Below are positions 1-11,573 of a stretch of 64,000 nucleotides of DNA, in pieces (within the stretch, counting starts at the first letter, position 1; each line of letters begins with the position of its first letter). The notes under the pieces are model-generated. The model worked only from the letters and a program-made list of their open reading frames with translations, was not told the DNA's origin and searched no databases. Location: NCBI GenBank assembly GCA_026075535.2, contig AP026539.1, positions 13,206,001 to 13,270,000 on the forward strand, read 5' to 3'. Both the position numbers and the translations under genes were made by a program. This DNA is from Tricholoma matsutake. Lineage: Eukaryota; Basidiomycota; Agaricomycetes; Agaricales; Tricholomataceae.

Positions 1-216
1 TACATCACTCTATTCGGATGACTATTTTAGTTACAAGCCAAATTCAGGGTTATCTCCGAGATCAGGCACTGTTGGAAGAGTATTGATCCGAAGTGTCAAA
101 ATAGGCGCCTGATGAACAATTGACGAACCATCACATGACCCGTAAACATTTGGAGAGGTCTCGAAGAAAAAATTTTGAATTTGTCGAAGAAGTGATTCAT
201 CACAGATTTTTCAATT

Positions 217-1290
217 ATGTCTGAACCTTCAACTTCTAATCCCAGTCCTAATCCTGTTCCCATACCAGCACTAGAGGTGAAAATTGATGCGCTTACAGTG
301 CAAATGTCCCAATTAGTGTCAGTATTCGCAGCATCACAGCCCAGACAAGCGGAAGTACAGCCAGAGATGACAGGAGAAAGAGATGATGAGATGGAGGAGA
401 TGGTGGAGTGGATATCGCAGGAGGATGAGACGGTGGAGAAATCTGGAAATGGAAAAGTCTGCTTACCTAAGTATGTGCCCCCACAAATTTTTGACGGTAC
501 CATGGAGATACAAAATCCTTCATCAGCTCTATAGTATTGTACATGCATGGGAGGAAGCCAGAGTTTCATACAGCCAAGTCTAGGATTATGTTTGCTCTCT
601 CATACATTCAGGGGGGGAAAGCACAGTTCTGGAGAAATGAGGCTATTAATCAAATTGCCACAGGAAATAAACCATTTGCAACCTTCAAAGAATTTCTGGA
701 GAGATTGGAGGCACAGTTTGGAGACCCTAATCTAAAGGCAACAGCCAATGCTAAATTAAAGACCATGCACCAAGGTTCCCTAATGGCGGATGAATTTATT
801 TTGCAGTTCAAAGCAGAAGCTTCGCAAACGGACATGGGAGAAGCCGTGTTGGTAGAGTTTTTGAAAGCAGGATTAAATCCCTCTTTATTCAAGTCTATCT
901 ACTGACTACCTTCTATGCCAGAGAAGTTGGATGAGTGGTATAATTGGGCAATGCGCCTTGACCAGCAATATCGGCAGGAACAGGCAGAGTCAAAGTTGAT
1001 GTATGGAAGTAGTAAATTTGGAAAGTCATCAGGAGGAAAGTCCGAGAAAGGAAAGGCGCCACAGCCACAAGCTCCGAGGCACAGCCACCAGCCATGGCAG
1101 TGACACCTATAGTTATGGAGTCAGCAGCACCAGCAGAGGCAATGGAGGTTGATCAAGCAGGGAGACGAGCCCCACTTAAATGTTTTAACTGTGGGCAGTT
1201 AGGACACATTTCTAGGAATTGTAGGCAGAAAAGAAAGATTAGGGAAGCTACAATTGAGGAAGTGAAGCCAGAGGAAGGCAGGCAGAAGAA
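217..1290 (+). pseudogene. Gag pseudogene with CCHC zinc knuckle (chromovirus A1)
   Basis: Gag packages the element RNA. The coding is split: 217-534 gives an acidic N-terminal part that ends at a stop, and 537-905 in a different frame carries the Retrotrans_gag core (ending ..EFLKAGLNPSLFKSIY). After a TGA the frame continues at 915-1103. A CCHC zinc knuckle, CFNCGQLGHISRNC, is encoded at about 1180-1222 in the frame starting at 1094. The start at 217 is the first ATG with a Gag-like Ser/Pro-rich N-terminus. The frame change near 535 and the stops mean no full Gag can be made. Confidence 0.8.
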
Positions 1291-3584
1291 TTTTGTGGAG
1301 ATCAAGGTACAGGCAATCACAGATTGGCCTGTGCCCACCCGTGTCAAGGAGGTTCAAGCCTTCTTGGGACTCACAAATTATTATCATTGCTTTGTGCACA
1401 ATTTTTCTAAAATTGCCACACCCTTACATAACCTTATGCAAAAAGGAGTAGTGTGGAGGTGGGGAGAGCAGCAGCAGACAGTGTTTGAGGAGTTGAAGAG
1501 AAAGTTTGTGGAGGGACCAATATTAGCCCCAGTAGATCTCACACGCCCTTTGCGAGTGGAATCCGATGCATCCAATTTTGCTACTGGAGCAGTATTATCA
1601 ATGCTGTGCGAAGATGACAAATGGCATCCTGGTGCATACTTGTCAAAAGGGTTGAATGATGTGGAGAGGAATTATGATGTGCATGACAAAGAGATGTTGG
1701 GGATAATATGAGCATTGGAGGCATGGAGGCATTATTTGGAGGGATGTACACATCAGATTGAGATCTGGATGGATCATCAAAATCTGCAATACTTCATGTC
1801 CACTAAAAAGCTTAATCGCTGGCAAGCGTGTTGGGCACTATTCCTATCGTGTTTCAATTTTCACTTGGTCCACAAAGCAGGAAGCTTAATGAGGAAAGCA
1901 GATGCATTATCCAGATGTATTGATCATAAAAGGGGGGTGGAGGAGGACAATAAGAATGTTACCTTACTCAAACCCAAATACCTTCGCATTTGTGCTATGT
2001 GTCAAGGGCATCTATTAATAGATAGCTTGGAAATGGAAATGTTGTCTAAAATTAGACAATGTTCAGAAATGGACGATGAAGTAGTGGAAGCTGTGAAAGC
2101 TCTGAAGGGAGAGAAGAAAGGTAATATCAAAGGAGATGAATGGGCTGAGGAACAAGGATTGGTGTTGTTTTGAGGAAAAGTGTATGTACTGAAGGATCAG
2201 GATTTGCGAAGGGAGATCATCTGGCTACATCATAATACGTTGACTGCCAGACACCCAGGAAGATGGAAGACATTGGAATTAGTAATGAGAAATTATTGGT
2301 GGCCCGGAATTTCAAAGTATGTGTTGGGGTATGTGGATGTATGTGATACGTGCATGAAGGGGAAGAAATTTCCAGAAAAACCTGCAGGAAAATTAATGCT
2401 GAACCCTATACCTAAAGCGCCATGGCAAGATATATCTGTGGATTTTATTACCGGATTACCCAAGGCTCAAGGGTACGATGCAATATTTGTAGTATGCGAC
2501 CACTTTACAAAGGAGGTCCATATTATTCCTACTACTACAGAAACCTCATCATTGGGCTTCGTGCGCCTCTATCTAAATCAGGTATGGCAGTTACATGGGT
2601 TACCTGATACCATTATCTCCAATTGTGGACCACAATTTGCTTCCGTGTTTATGTGAGAACTAAACAACATATTGGGAATTCAAACTAAATTATCTATGGC
2701 ATATCACCCGCAGACTGATGGGCAGACAGAGAGAATGAATCAGGAGTTGGAACAGTACCTACGTATGTTTGTCAACTACCGACAAACTGACTGGCCCGAA
2801 TGACTGGCAATTGCCAAATTTTCCCACAATAACAAATTCCATTCAGCTACTCGTATGTCACCCTTTTTTTGCAAATTATGGATATCATCCTTGCATGGGA
2901 GTAGAACCCAGAAGGGAAGTCAAAGTACAGTCAGTAGAGGACTTTGTATCTAAGATGCAAAAGGTACAAGAGGAAGCAGAGGCAGCATTGAAGAAAGCAC
3001 GTGATGACATGATGTGACACATGGATTGTACTTGAGCATGCGCTCCAGAGTACAAAGCTGGTGACTTGGTGTGGCTAAGCACCAAGGACCTGAATATTCC
3101 ATGACCTTCGAGGAAACTTACAGAAAAACAAGTTGGCCCATATGTGATCTCTAAAGTGATCTCACCTAATGCGGTAGTGCTAAAATTACCCTGATCATTC
3201 AAGTTTGATCCCAAGATTAATGTATCCTGCCTATGCCCTTACCGCCCACCCACTATTCCTGGCCAACAAACTACTCCACAACCTCTGATAATAGTAGAAA
3301 GTGCTCCAGAATACATAGTTGAAGAAATTCTAGACTCACATCTTCAATGGAACAAATTGGAGTTCTTAATAAAGTGGAAAAACTATACCAACAAAAATAA
3401 TCTGTGGGAGCCCAAAGAGAATTGTAAGCAAGCATGCAATGCGATTGCCCAATTCTTTAAATGTAATCCAAATGCTCTGCATCACATTGCGAGAATGGTG
3501 TATGAGCGGATGAGATTCCGGCCTTACCAAAATTTCACAGAGGGGACAGACACAATATTTTCTTGCCTGGAACTCAAGGCATAA
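1291..3584 (+). pseudogene. Pol pseudogene: RT thumb, RNase H, integrase, chromodomain (A1)
   Basis: The reading starts in the RT connection (AITDWPVPTRVKEVQAFLGL) and runs into RNase H (ESDASNFATGAVLS, ADALSR). The integrase follows, with its N-terminal zinc region (HHNT..H, then CDTCMKG), the core (DFITGLPKAQGYDAIFVV) and [15 protein letters not shown] chromodomain (YIVEEILDSHLQWNKLEFLI) ends the protein. The protease and RT palm with YVDD are absent through deletion. In-frame TGA codons at 1709, 2171, 2654, 3015, 3033, 3102 and 3192 fall where the family has Arg, matching CGA to TGA. At 2800-2802 a conserved Trp TGG became TGA. The frame also shifts once, between 2656 and 2769. Not functional. 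Confidence 0.85.
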
Positions 3585-3592
3585 AAGGGGGG
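3583..3592 (+). other. Polypurine tract of chromovirus A1
   Basis: AAAAGGGGGG lies 3 nt before the 3' LTR. This is where plus-strand priming of reverse transcription is expected in LTR retrotransposons. Confidence 0.75.
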
Positions 3593-3595
3593 TAA

Positions 3596-3997
3596 TGTTA
3601 GGAAACCACCCCATTACCTAATAAAATTTCATTTTTATTTTATTATGTCAAATTACACTACATGACGCCAAATGACACTACACTTTGATAGTGTGAGAAT
3701 TTTATTTTGCACGCATCAATATGTATGCACATGTATGAGTGCATTGGTAACAACAATGTACAATATATGTAACATAGTATATAAACCCTAAATATATGCC
3801 TAGGGGACCCCAGTTGTGTTCTCTTAGGTATTCCACCTACGTTTTCAGTGTGAAAGGCCTTTCTCAACCAACTCATCTATTAATAACCCCTCGCATCAAA
3901 ACCATCAATTCACCCATCACGCGCGCAGATCCTGCCCTCTTCTTGTAGAGAGAACCTTCACAGTCTTAGCTAGCAGATAGTGTGTGTTGCCCTAACA
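3596..3997 (+). repeat. 3' LTR of chromovirus A1 (402 bp)
   Basis: The LTR begins TGTTAGG and ends CCTAACA, a perfect 7-bp terminal inversion, and follows a polypurine tract directly. The interior holds AT-rich, TATA-like stretches around 3750-3790 compatible with a promoter. The matching 5' LTR is outside the window, so neither LTR divergence nor the target duplication can be read here. Confidence 0.85.
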
Positions 3998-5162
3998 TCA
4001 TGAACTTATTCAATCAATGCCATCTTGGTGTCATGGACCTCCTTGCTGTGACTGTGTTTATGTTGTTGATGATGACAGCCAAGATGGCTTTTGGGGCATG
4101 AGTGTTGTCCGAATTTGACTTTTCTTCTTGTTTAAGTATAACAATCTCACCTACCCCTGTGCATATGTAGAGTGGTTCAAGAAGATAGGAATGTTGCCTG
4201 ATAGTTAGACAGGGATGTGGATTGTAGAGCGAGCTTGATCAACACAGTAATTGACTGCACTCCATTCTGCTTTTAGACTCTTTTGTACATGGTGCACATC
4301 TTATTCCTGTTTATGGACCAAACTTTCTTCCACTTAATTTTGTTCATGTATGGAATCTCGACGTGTTTGAAGCCTTCCATGTAAATAACTTTATTGATTA
4401 CCATGCAAACAAAATTATTTTTTAATCTGCTTGATTAGTACAATGAAAGATGGCCTAGCTTCATGAGACAGTATCCTTGAAGCATGATTGTTGTGGCAGA
4501 ATCCCAGTTGTGTGGTATGGTGTGAGGGTTGTGGATGCTGTGTGGCAAGTCTGGCCCCATACATGCTACAACAACCATGCTTGTCACACTGACTCACACA
4601 CAGCCACAGCAATGTGGTTTTCCTGATGTATCCTGAGAAGTAAGAAGAGAACTGAAAAGATGCATGGAGTGCTCACCTGTACTGCAAAGCCTGAGGGATG
4701 TGAAAGTCAAGAGTGAAGCAGTACAGGAGAAATCTCCTATCATGCCAAACTGTCTATGGCAAGGCCTCGGTTAGAACTCTAGCAGTCTAGCACCAAGCCG
4801 CAAACAGCACAATGATCAGAGTGAGAGTGAGTGGACCTCACACAGTGGGCAAGCCTTGAGGCGGTTGATTTGTAGTCAATTTGTAGTTGACTCATGCTTG
4901 ACTTGTGTTTAACATTTGTAGTTATGTAATGTACCTTTGTAAATGACTACTTATTCATTCCATGGAATTCATGATTAATATTCATTGACACTGAATGTTA
5001 ATCTTCTAGTTCATGCTATAGCTATAGTTTCACTTAAAAAAACTGTATTTTGTACTTCAATACTGAAACAATTTTAACATTTCTAATCAGAACTACAATA
5101 TCATATACTATATATCTCACATCCTACTGTTCCTGCAAGTGGGAGCTCACTTATGGCCCAAG
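3998..5162. other. No gene seen; AT-rich, CpG-poor intergenic DNA
   Basis: No open frame with recognisable similarity, no intron-exon structure and no clear terminal repeats. The base composition (few CpG, many TpG/CpA) resembles decayed repeats nearby, so it is probably old transposon DNA that can no longer be assigned. Confidence 0.5.
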
Positions 5163-5510
5163 CTAGGTAGAGTTTGCCCAACAGAGAGCAATGATGTGCT
5201 GCCATCCAGAGTCAAGCAGGGCTGGACTCATGGCAATAATGATATGTGTGTGAGATGTTGCTGCAGGTGGATGATGTAGTGACACAGAAGGGGTCCCACC
5301 CCACAAGCAGCTGCTCATAGGTGTAGGTGTCATCTCATAGGATCCACCCCGCAAGCAGATGCTCATAGTGGCAGTTGCAGGCACTGTTGGGGTTTCCCCA
5401 TTGCTCCTCTCATCATCATCATTCCCCACCCCATCATCCCCTCCCCCTCGTCCCATTCTCCTCTTTGTCCCATTGTTCACTCCTGTTTTCTGTTTGTTGT
5501 TGTCAATAGT

Positions 5511-6584
5511 TAGGGCATGGCATGGGTAACCCCAGGTAAATTTTGCTGTACCCATACCCATACCCATGAACACCATACCCATTTGGGTAAGGGTATGGTG
5601 TCCCCCACAGGTTCTGGGGGTTACCCACAATGTTTGTGGGTTTTTGAATACATTATTCCAACTATATAAATATCTATTATATATTACTCAAGAAGATCAG
5701 CACCTAGCGCAGAAACAGGAGAGTGTGGCCCTCTTGTCTCTTTGGGAACTTAAAACAGCTGCTAAATAGACTAAGATCAAGTATAAGATCACTAGAAATG
5801 AAGGGATCTCACTGAGAAAGAGCACACCTCATCCCCCCTCCTGACACAGATAAGCACCTAGTAGAAAAAAAGGAGGGTGCAGCCCTCTTGTCAATTTGGG
5901 AACTTGAAACGGCTGCTAAATAGACTAAGATCAAGTATAAGATCATTAGAGATGAAGGGGAACTCACTGAGAAAGAGTACACCCCACCTCATTCCCCCTC
6001 CTGACACAGATAAGCACATAGTGGAAAAACAGGAGGGCACAGCCCTCTCGTCTCTTTGGGAACTTGAAACGACCACTAAATAGATTTAAATCAAGTATAA
6101 GATCATTGTAAATGAATGGAAACTCACCAAGAAAGAGTACACCCCACCATCCCCCCCAGGCCCCCCCTGAGACAGATGAGCACCTAGCAAAAAAAATGCA
6201 AGGTTGCAGCCCTCTCATCTCTTTGAGAACTTGAAACAACCACTAAATAGATTGAATTCAAGTATAAGATCATTGGAAACAAATAAAAAAGTACAACCCA
6301 CCATCCCCCCCTCCTGAGACAGATAAGCACCTATTGGAAAAAGGGGAGGGCACAGCCCTCTGGTCTCTTCAGTAACTTGAAACAACTACTAAATAGATTT
6401 AAATCAAGCTTACAATCACTGAAAACAAGGCAGAACTCACTATAATATGATGGATTGGATACCCATAAACCCATGGTTAGGGGTACGGTGTTGCATGGGT
6501 ACAGCAATCCAAAACCCGTACCCATACCCATGCATACCTGTGACCACATTGTCACGGAGTTACCCATACCCGTGCCTTGCCTTA
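5511..6584. mobile_element. hAT-like MITE, family A copy 1 (1074 bp)
   Basis: The target duplication is TCAATAGT at 5503-5510 and 6585-6592. Ends are TAGGGCATGGCATGGGTAAC on the left and, inverted, TAAGGCAAGGCACGGGTATG on the right. Subterminal zones are packed with TACCCA/TGGGTA hexamers in both orientations. An 8-bp duplication plus TAGGG-type ends fits the hAT superfamily. No transposase is encoded. The interior is mostly the tandem array at 5695-6440. Family member A2 lies at 52354-52814. Confidence 0.85.
5695..6440. repeat. Five tandem copies of a ~155-bp minisatellite
   Basis: The landmark AGCAC(C/A)TA recurs at 5699, 5853, 6013, 6179 and 6326, giving periods of 154, 160, 166 and 147 bp. 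Each unit carries a CCCTC-T-TCTCTTTGGGAACTT-like block, an AAATAGA..AAGTATAAGATCA block and usually a CCCC-rich spacer. The whole array lies inside MITE A1 and is absent from family member A2. Confidence 0.85.
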
Positions 6585-7061
6585 TCAATAGTTAAAATTA
6601 GTACCTAAAAATTTGTTAGTAAAATGAAAATGAAATGAGAAAAAATAGAAAAAAAACATACCTGTGGCCCAAGAGACATCAATGACATCTCTTGGGCCTT
6701 TTTTTTGTTCAGTTTCCCTCATCATCATTGCCTCCCAGCTGTCAGTTGTCAGTCTGTCATTTTGCTGCTGTTGCTCATCATTGTTGTTGTTGCCATCATT
6801 CCATACACAATCCACCCCACAAGCAGTGGCTCATGGCATTGGGTGTCATTACTCGTAACCCACCCCATCATGTAACAACTCCTGCATCTGGAAAGACCCA
6901 CAATTGCAGGTGTCTTTGAGCACAGGAGCTAAGACAATGATGACACTGCATCGTTGTTGTCAGGGCTGGGATAGGGCAGGTGCCTCAAGTTGCGGCGGTA
7001 GCATCATGGGCCCATCATAACCACTGAGGCCAGGGAGCGGCAGTGGTGCCCCCAGTTCCTG

Positions 7062-7560
7062 GTGACACAGAAGGGGTCCCACCCCACAAGCAGCTGCTCA
7101 CAGGCATGGGTGTTGTCTCATAGGATCCACCCCATGAGCAGATGCTCACAGCAGTGGTTGGAGGCACTGTTTGGGTTTCCTTCTTGCTCCTCTCATTGTC
7201 ATCATTCCCTGCCCCATCATTCCATTGATGTTCCCTCCCCTCATCCCATTGTCATTCTCCCCTCCATCCCATTGTTCGCTCTTGTGTTTTGTGTTCGTTG
7301 TCAATAATTAAAATTAATACCTAAAAGGTTTGTTAGTAAAATGAAAATGAAACAAGAAAAAAGAGAGAAAAAACATACCTGTGGCCCAAGAGACATTGTC
7401 AACATCTCTTGGGCCTTTTTTTTGTTCAGTTTCCCTCATCCTCATCACCTCCCAGTTGTCAGTTGTTGTTCTGTCATTTTGGTGCTGTTGCTCATCAGTA
7501 GTGGCTCATGGTGGTGGGTGTCATTAGGGGGTGAGGGTGGTGGCATGTAGTTTATATCCT
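7062..7560 (-). repeat. Hairpin/intron repeat unit 2 (uninterrupted)
   Basis: Direct repeat of unit 1 without the MITE. It contains the CCACCCCACAAGCAG stretch and the inverted repeat GGCCCAAGAGA..TCTCTTGGGCC at about 7383-7415. On the minus strand an intron-like segment follows (GTATGT donor at 7378, ACTAAC at 7337-7332, TAG ending at 7321; 58 nt). A partial related stretch (AGAGCCCAAATGACAACACATTGTTTGG) continues at about 7618-7650. Coding, if any, would be low complexity. Confidence 0.7.
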
Positions 7561-7940
7561 AAAGAAAGAAAACTTTGTTAGAGAACAAAACAATGAAGAG
7601 AAAAGAAAAAATAAATAACTAGAGCCCAAATGACAACACATTGTTTGGCCCTCTGCTGTGTGCTCATTCCCCTCATTCTGCCTCCCTGTCATCCTCCCCT
7701 AGCAGGGCTGGGGGGTGGGTGCTGCATGTCATAGTGAGGCTTTGGGGATGGGGTGGCTACCGCTGCATAAAAAAGACACTGGTACTTTAAGTTTCAGTGT
7801 GAGTTCGGCAGGTTCCCATGTGTCACCACATGATCATGCTTGCTGCAATTTCCTTTGTTCTTGATACATTCATGCATACTCATCTTCTGGCTTGACTGGA
7901 GACCTGGACTCTTTATTCCATCATCTTCTATTGACTCTGA

Positions 7941-9535
7941 AATGACAATGGATCCTCTTGTGAGTTCTAGTTTAGGGGAGGCTGGCCCATCTCAGGCTGG
8001 ACTTGGCAAGTGCAAGTGTTCTCTGAGCAACATGAACCCTGGTTCAAGAGCTTTGCAAGCAAATAAAGCCCACAAGGCCTTTGCAAAGTGACCCAAGAAG
8101 CCCAAGAAGCCTAGTGACTGGCACATGAGAAAAGGAGAGGTACCAAAGGAGGCTGAGAAGACAAAGGTGCACATTCATTGTATCAAGCACTTTAAAGTCT
8201 AAATCACTTTCAGGCTGCACTTGAGCTTCATCTCCATGTCCTTTGGGGCTTACCACACCAGACTACCATCCCTCCCAAGGTCACAGAAGATGACAAAGTA
8301 CCCTTCACCAGCTGCTTTACTTCTGAAGCACAGTTGCAGAACTCTGTCACAGCCAGTCTTGATGACAACTCAGCTAGCATTCAGGGCACCCAAATGAAAG
8401 TGCAAGCTCCTTAACTCTATCTCAGACTCAGTTGGGATTATCGCCAACAATATCAAGTGCATTCCAGAATCCCATCTGTTGCTCATGTTCAGGTCGGTGG
8501 CATGCCTTGGGCTTCAACAGTGGGCACCTGATGTCTTGGGTAGTGATCTGGAGTCTATGTATAATCTCCTTCATGAGCACATTGCCCTCAAGACATTTGA
8601 CCAGGTCTTGGGCACATTTGGATACTCTCATATGGGAACAAACCTGTTGTGTGTCAATGATTTTGCACTTATGCATAAACTTTATTGAAGCTTTGTTTTC
8701 TCATATATGCATGGTATTGCCAAGTCAGAGGCAAAGAATCCAGGAAGAGTTGCGAAAGCAAAGCAGATGACTGGAGTATGGAAATGATGTAGTGTGCTAT
8801 GTAATTCCTGGAATTCTGTATATGACATTTGCAGATTGTATTTACTAATAGACCTTGATAACTTGCTGATGGCAGGATGGATGTGTTCAGGGCACATGGT
8901 TTCAATAAACATGTTGTGGCCTTGGCTAGAGAGAATGAGGCCCATTCAGATGATGAGTTGGCCAAAGGGAATGCTGAGTCAGTTGATGTGGTGGACCACA
9001 TCAAGGAGAAGGAGGGATGTTCAATGAAAGTCACTGCATTCTTTAGAATGGCTGATCAAGACACAAGCAGATGAACAGAAGCAAAAGAAGACACCTTAAG
9101 TTGGCTGATCTTTGTTTTTCTTTTTACATTTGACTGATCCTATCTATCTGTAGACTGGAGCGATGCCATGAGGACCCCCCCATGCCAAAGTTATCTGAGC
9201 TCACTGCTCTCCCAAAGAAAGTCCCAATTGATTGGTTTGATCCTATCTATTGGAACAATCTTTCTATCTGTGAGCGTGCCCAATATGTCAAGAATGGTAC
9301 TTATGTTGCTCTGCCACCTGCAGAGCTCTGTGTCAGCTGGGATGAGTGTAAGAAATGGAAGAGTATGCCAGAGAAGGAGTTTATGGCCAAATATGGTGAT
9401 GAAGTGCAGGCAGAATACAAGCTACCTATGCCAGACAAATTGGAACAACTTGAGCAGCAGGATGATGAGGATGATGAAGATGAGCCAGATGTATCAAATG
9501 AGGGGTCAGGTGATGAGGGGTCAGGTGATGAATGA
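7941..9535 (+). pseudogene. Decayed spliced gene of unknown function
   Basis: I do not recognise the product. The coding can be followed across several exons. The first, from ATG 7941, carries a Lys/Pro-rich stretch (PKKPKKPSDW..KGEVP) after a TGA at 8089. A 47-bp GT-AG intron at 8167-8213 follows, then an exon with TEDDK, and after a frame change near 8413 the stretch QWAPDVLGSDLESMYNLLHE. A TGA at 8688 interrupts SYMHGIAKSEAKNPG. A later exon from 8877 reads MDVFRAHGFNKHVVALA. The last exon (about 9150-9535) encodes IDWFDPIYWNNL..ERAQYV and an acidic tail (DDEDDEDEPD) with GSGDE repeats. Stops sit mostly at expected CGA codons. It resembles a multicopy fungal gene family carried among repeats, but that is inference. 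Confidence 0.55.
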
Positions 9536-10249
9536 GATATGGGTGTTGTTTAATACATATCCTGGTTAATGGTGGTAATTGATTTACTTACCTCTTCATA
9601 TTCATGTTTGCCAAGTCACTTAATGTATTTCAAGTTAATACCATCTTTTCTATTTATACAAAGCTATTGTTATGATCTGAGACATGTGAGAGACAGATGT
9701 AGGGCAAAATGGACATGGGGAAAATCTATGACCTGATGAAATACAACTGTTGCAATCCAAGATATGTGAGAGAGATGGATGTAGGGTAAGGCAGATAAAG
9801 GGAAAATCTATGACCTGACAAAGACAACTGCATGAGTAGAGCACAATATGCACACAGAGCAAGTGAGCCACATGGAAACCTATGAGAGTGGAATGGACTT
9901 GGCTTCAGCTACACAAGTGTGGTGAGCTGTGCCTCCCTGCACTTACACATGTCCGTAACTTTGAGGGGTGTTGCACACGAGATGAGCAAGCTAAGAATTA
10001 ATGCATGGGATTACGAGTTGCAAGTTGGTGTCAATCAAGTGCAATTATCAGACTAAGGTATTACAAACAATACATACTATAGACTTAAATACACAGAAAC
10101 AGAATATAGGTAGTATGCTAAAGATAGTGCAGAATGGAATAAGGAAGTAGAAGCAGAACAAGATCTCAAGTTGGAAAGAAGTCAGAACAGGAAAATGAAG
10201 TGTAGAATGAAGGCATAATTGCAGTTATAACAGCTATTTACACATTGCA
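9536..10249. other. No gene seen; contains a diverged ~90-bp tandem duplication
   Basis: At about 9665-9835 a block with ATGTGAGAGA..GATGTAGGG..GGGAAAATCTATGACCTGA occurs twice in tandem with substitutions. The rest is AT-rich, CpG-poor sequence without recognisable coding on either strand. Confidence 0.5.
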
Positions 10250-10744
10250 AAATTATCGGTGCCCTCTGTTGGGAGCCCAACATACAACTAGGACCTTCCT
10301 GCCAATACCATAAGTGCCTGCTGGCCACTGGACAGTTGTGACATGAGTGATAATATGGACAGGCTCAATAATACTAAGGTTGTTAGAGGGGAGTGCATCA
10401 ACAATTTGTACCATAAATCCAGGGTGGTGTATGAATGGTGCCTGCCTCTCCTCTTGTGTAGATAGTCATTGATGTGAGCAGACTCTTATAAAGGTGTGCA
10501 TTATTCCCTCCAGTGGAAGTCTCCAAATGTTTTGAATGAATCCTGTATTGTCAATGGATTGTAGAACTTTAGAGCACTGTTTCCTTTATGTGACTTTTCA
10601 CAACTGAATGTGCACTCATCACGGTGCACCTGCAGAAGATGTTGGGCTTGTGGAGGGAGACTAATGGCATTTGATGGGTGGGGAAGATCAGAGAAAGCTT
10701 GGTACAGTCTTCCTGTCTGGTGAAGATAATCAAGCAGACCATTA

Positions 10745-11573
10745 TAGCATTTACAGGTCCAGTTAAGTCCAGTTTTTTATGTCTAAATGGGGCAACTGCA
10801 ACTGCAACCGGTCCAAGACTGACCCAGATATTGCTGAATTGCAACTGGACCGCATAGGACCAGTCCATATCAGTCCATGGACCGAAAAAAAACCAGTTCG
10901 AACTGACTTTTTGTTGTAAAATTTGTTGTACCAATATAACCCATATATTTCTCACCAACTATTAACCGGACCATTTCACCATTACACAAGCAGTTGGATA
11001 TTGTAATTCCCTGGTGACTGGTCCAACTTTTAAGAGATTTTATCAAGATCTGACAGAGATATGACCAAAACAAAAGTACATTGTATTCCATGTTGTAGTT
11101 TGTAGTTTGTAGTTACAACTTGTTAGGGCTGTTAAATGAATCAAATACACATGGTATAGATGTTTATGTATGTTATTCCTTTGCCTTGGATAATGTCCAA
11201 TTGTGCCCAACATTTTTGTAGCACAAGGTATAAACAGTACAGTCACAGCTGCTCAAATGACATCAAAATACTCACATCAAAATGTATTTTGTCATCTCTC
11301 TCTCAGTTCTCAACCGTTTTTGATGGTCCAGGGAGCGGAATTGAAGCCATTATGTGTGGGAATCAGCGGGTATAGTGCACATGACCTATAAACCGGTTGA
11401 AACCGGTTCAGATCGGTTTTCATCGGTTCAATGATATTTTTCAAAGCAAAAGACTAGCAACTGGACTGCAAAAGACTGGTCCTATAAATAGCCACCTGAC
11501 GAACTGGACTTCAGTTCAGTTCAGTCCGGTTTCGGTCTTTTTCCAGTTTGTAGGACCGGACCTTTAAACACTA
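10745..11573. mobile_element. hAT-like MITE, family B copy 1 (829 bp)
   Basis: The target duplication GACCATTA lies at 10737-10744 and 11574-11581. Ends are TAGCATTTACAGGTCCAGTT and, inverted, TAGTGTTTAAAGGTCCGGTC. Subterminal zones are rich in GGACC/CCGGT and CCAGTT motifs. No transposase is encoded. It sits inside the Tnp2-like gene, and removing it with one duplication copy joins ..LEVDYNGL to LDYLHQTGRL.. in frame. Family copy B2 lies at 53125-54794. Confidence 0.88.

Larger units (their letters stand above)
1..3997 (+). mobile_element. Ty3/gypsy chromovirus copy A1, 5' end outside the window
   Basis: An LTR retrotransposon reads left to right: leader, Gag, zinc knuckle, RT thumb/RNase H, integrase, chromodomain, polypurine tract, 3' LTR. 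The 5' LTR must lie upstream of the window. The element is dead. Gag is frameshifted, and an internal deletion near 1300 joins the zinc-knuckle region directly to the end of the reverse transcriptase, so the protease and the RT core are missing. At least seven in-frame TGA stops lie downstream, at positions where related copies encode Arg. A partial sister copy (A2) is at 45585-47627 on the same strand. The order RNase H-integrase-chromodomain places it among chromoviruses, whose chromodomain is known to steer integration to heterochromatin. Confidence 0.9.
5163..6920 (-). repeat. Hairpin/intron repeat unit 1, split by a hAT-like MITE
   Basis: Two blocks, 5163-5510 and 6585-6920, together match the uninterrupted unit at 7062-7560. 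The shared parts are the GGGTCCCACCCCACAAGCAG stretch, the CAATAGTTAAAATTAGTACC-like junction and the hairpin. On the minus strand an 11-bp inverted repeat (GGCCCAAGAGA..TCTCTTGGGCC, 6666-6698) is followed within a few bases by a complete fungal-type intron. That intron has donor GTATGT at 6661, branch ACTAAC at 6620-6615 and acceptor TAG ending at 6605 (57 nt). The unit is interrupted at 5511-6584 by a MITE with an 8-bp duplication. The flanking sequence is low complexity and no protein family is recognised. Confidence 0.7.

Noticed and set aside
96..569. 157-aa minus-strand frame over the gypsy leader and Gag
   Set aside because: Antisense shadow of Gag coding; Ser/Cys-rich without motifs.
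5163..5630. 155-aa minus-strand frame
   Set aside because: Low-complexity reading of the hairpin/intron repeat unit, crossing a MITE boundary at 5511.
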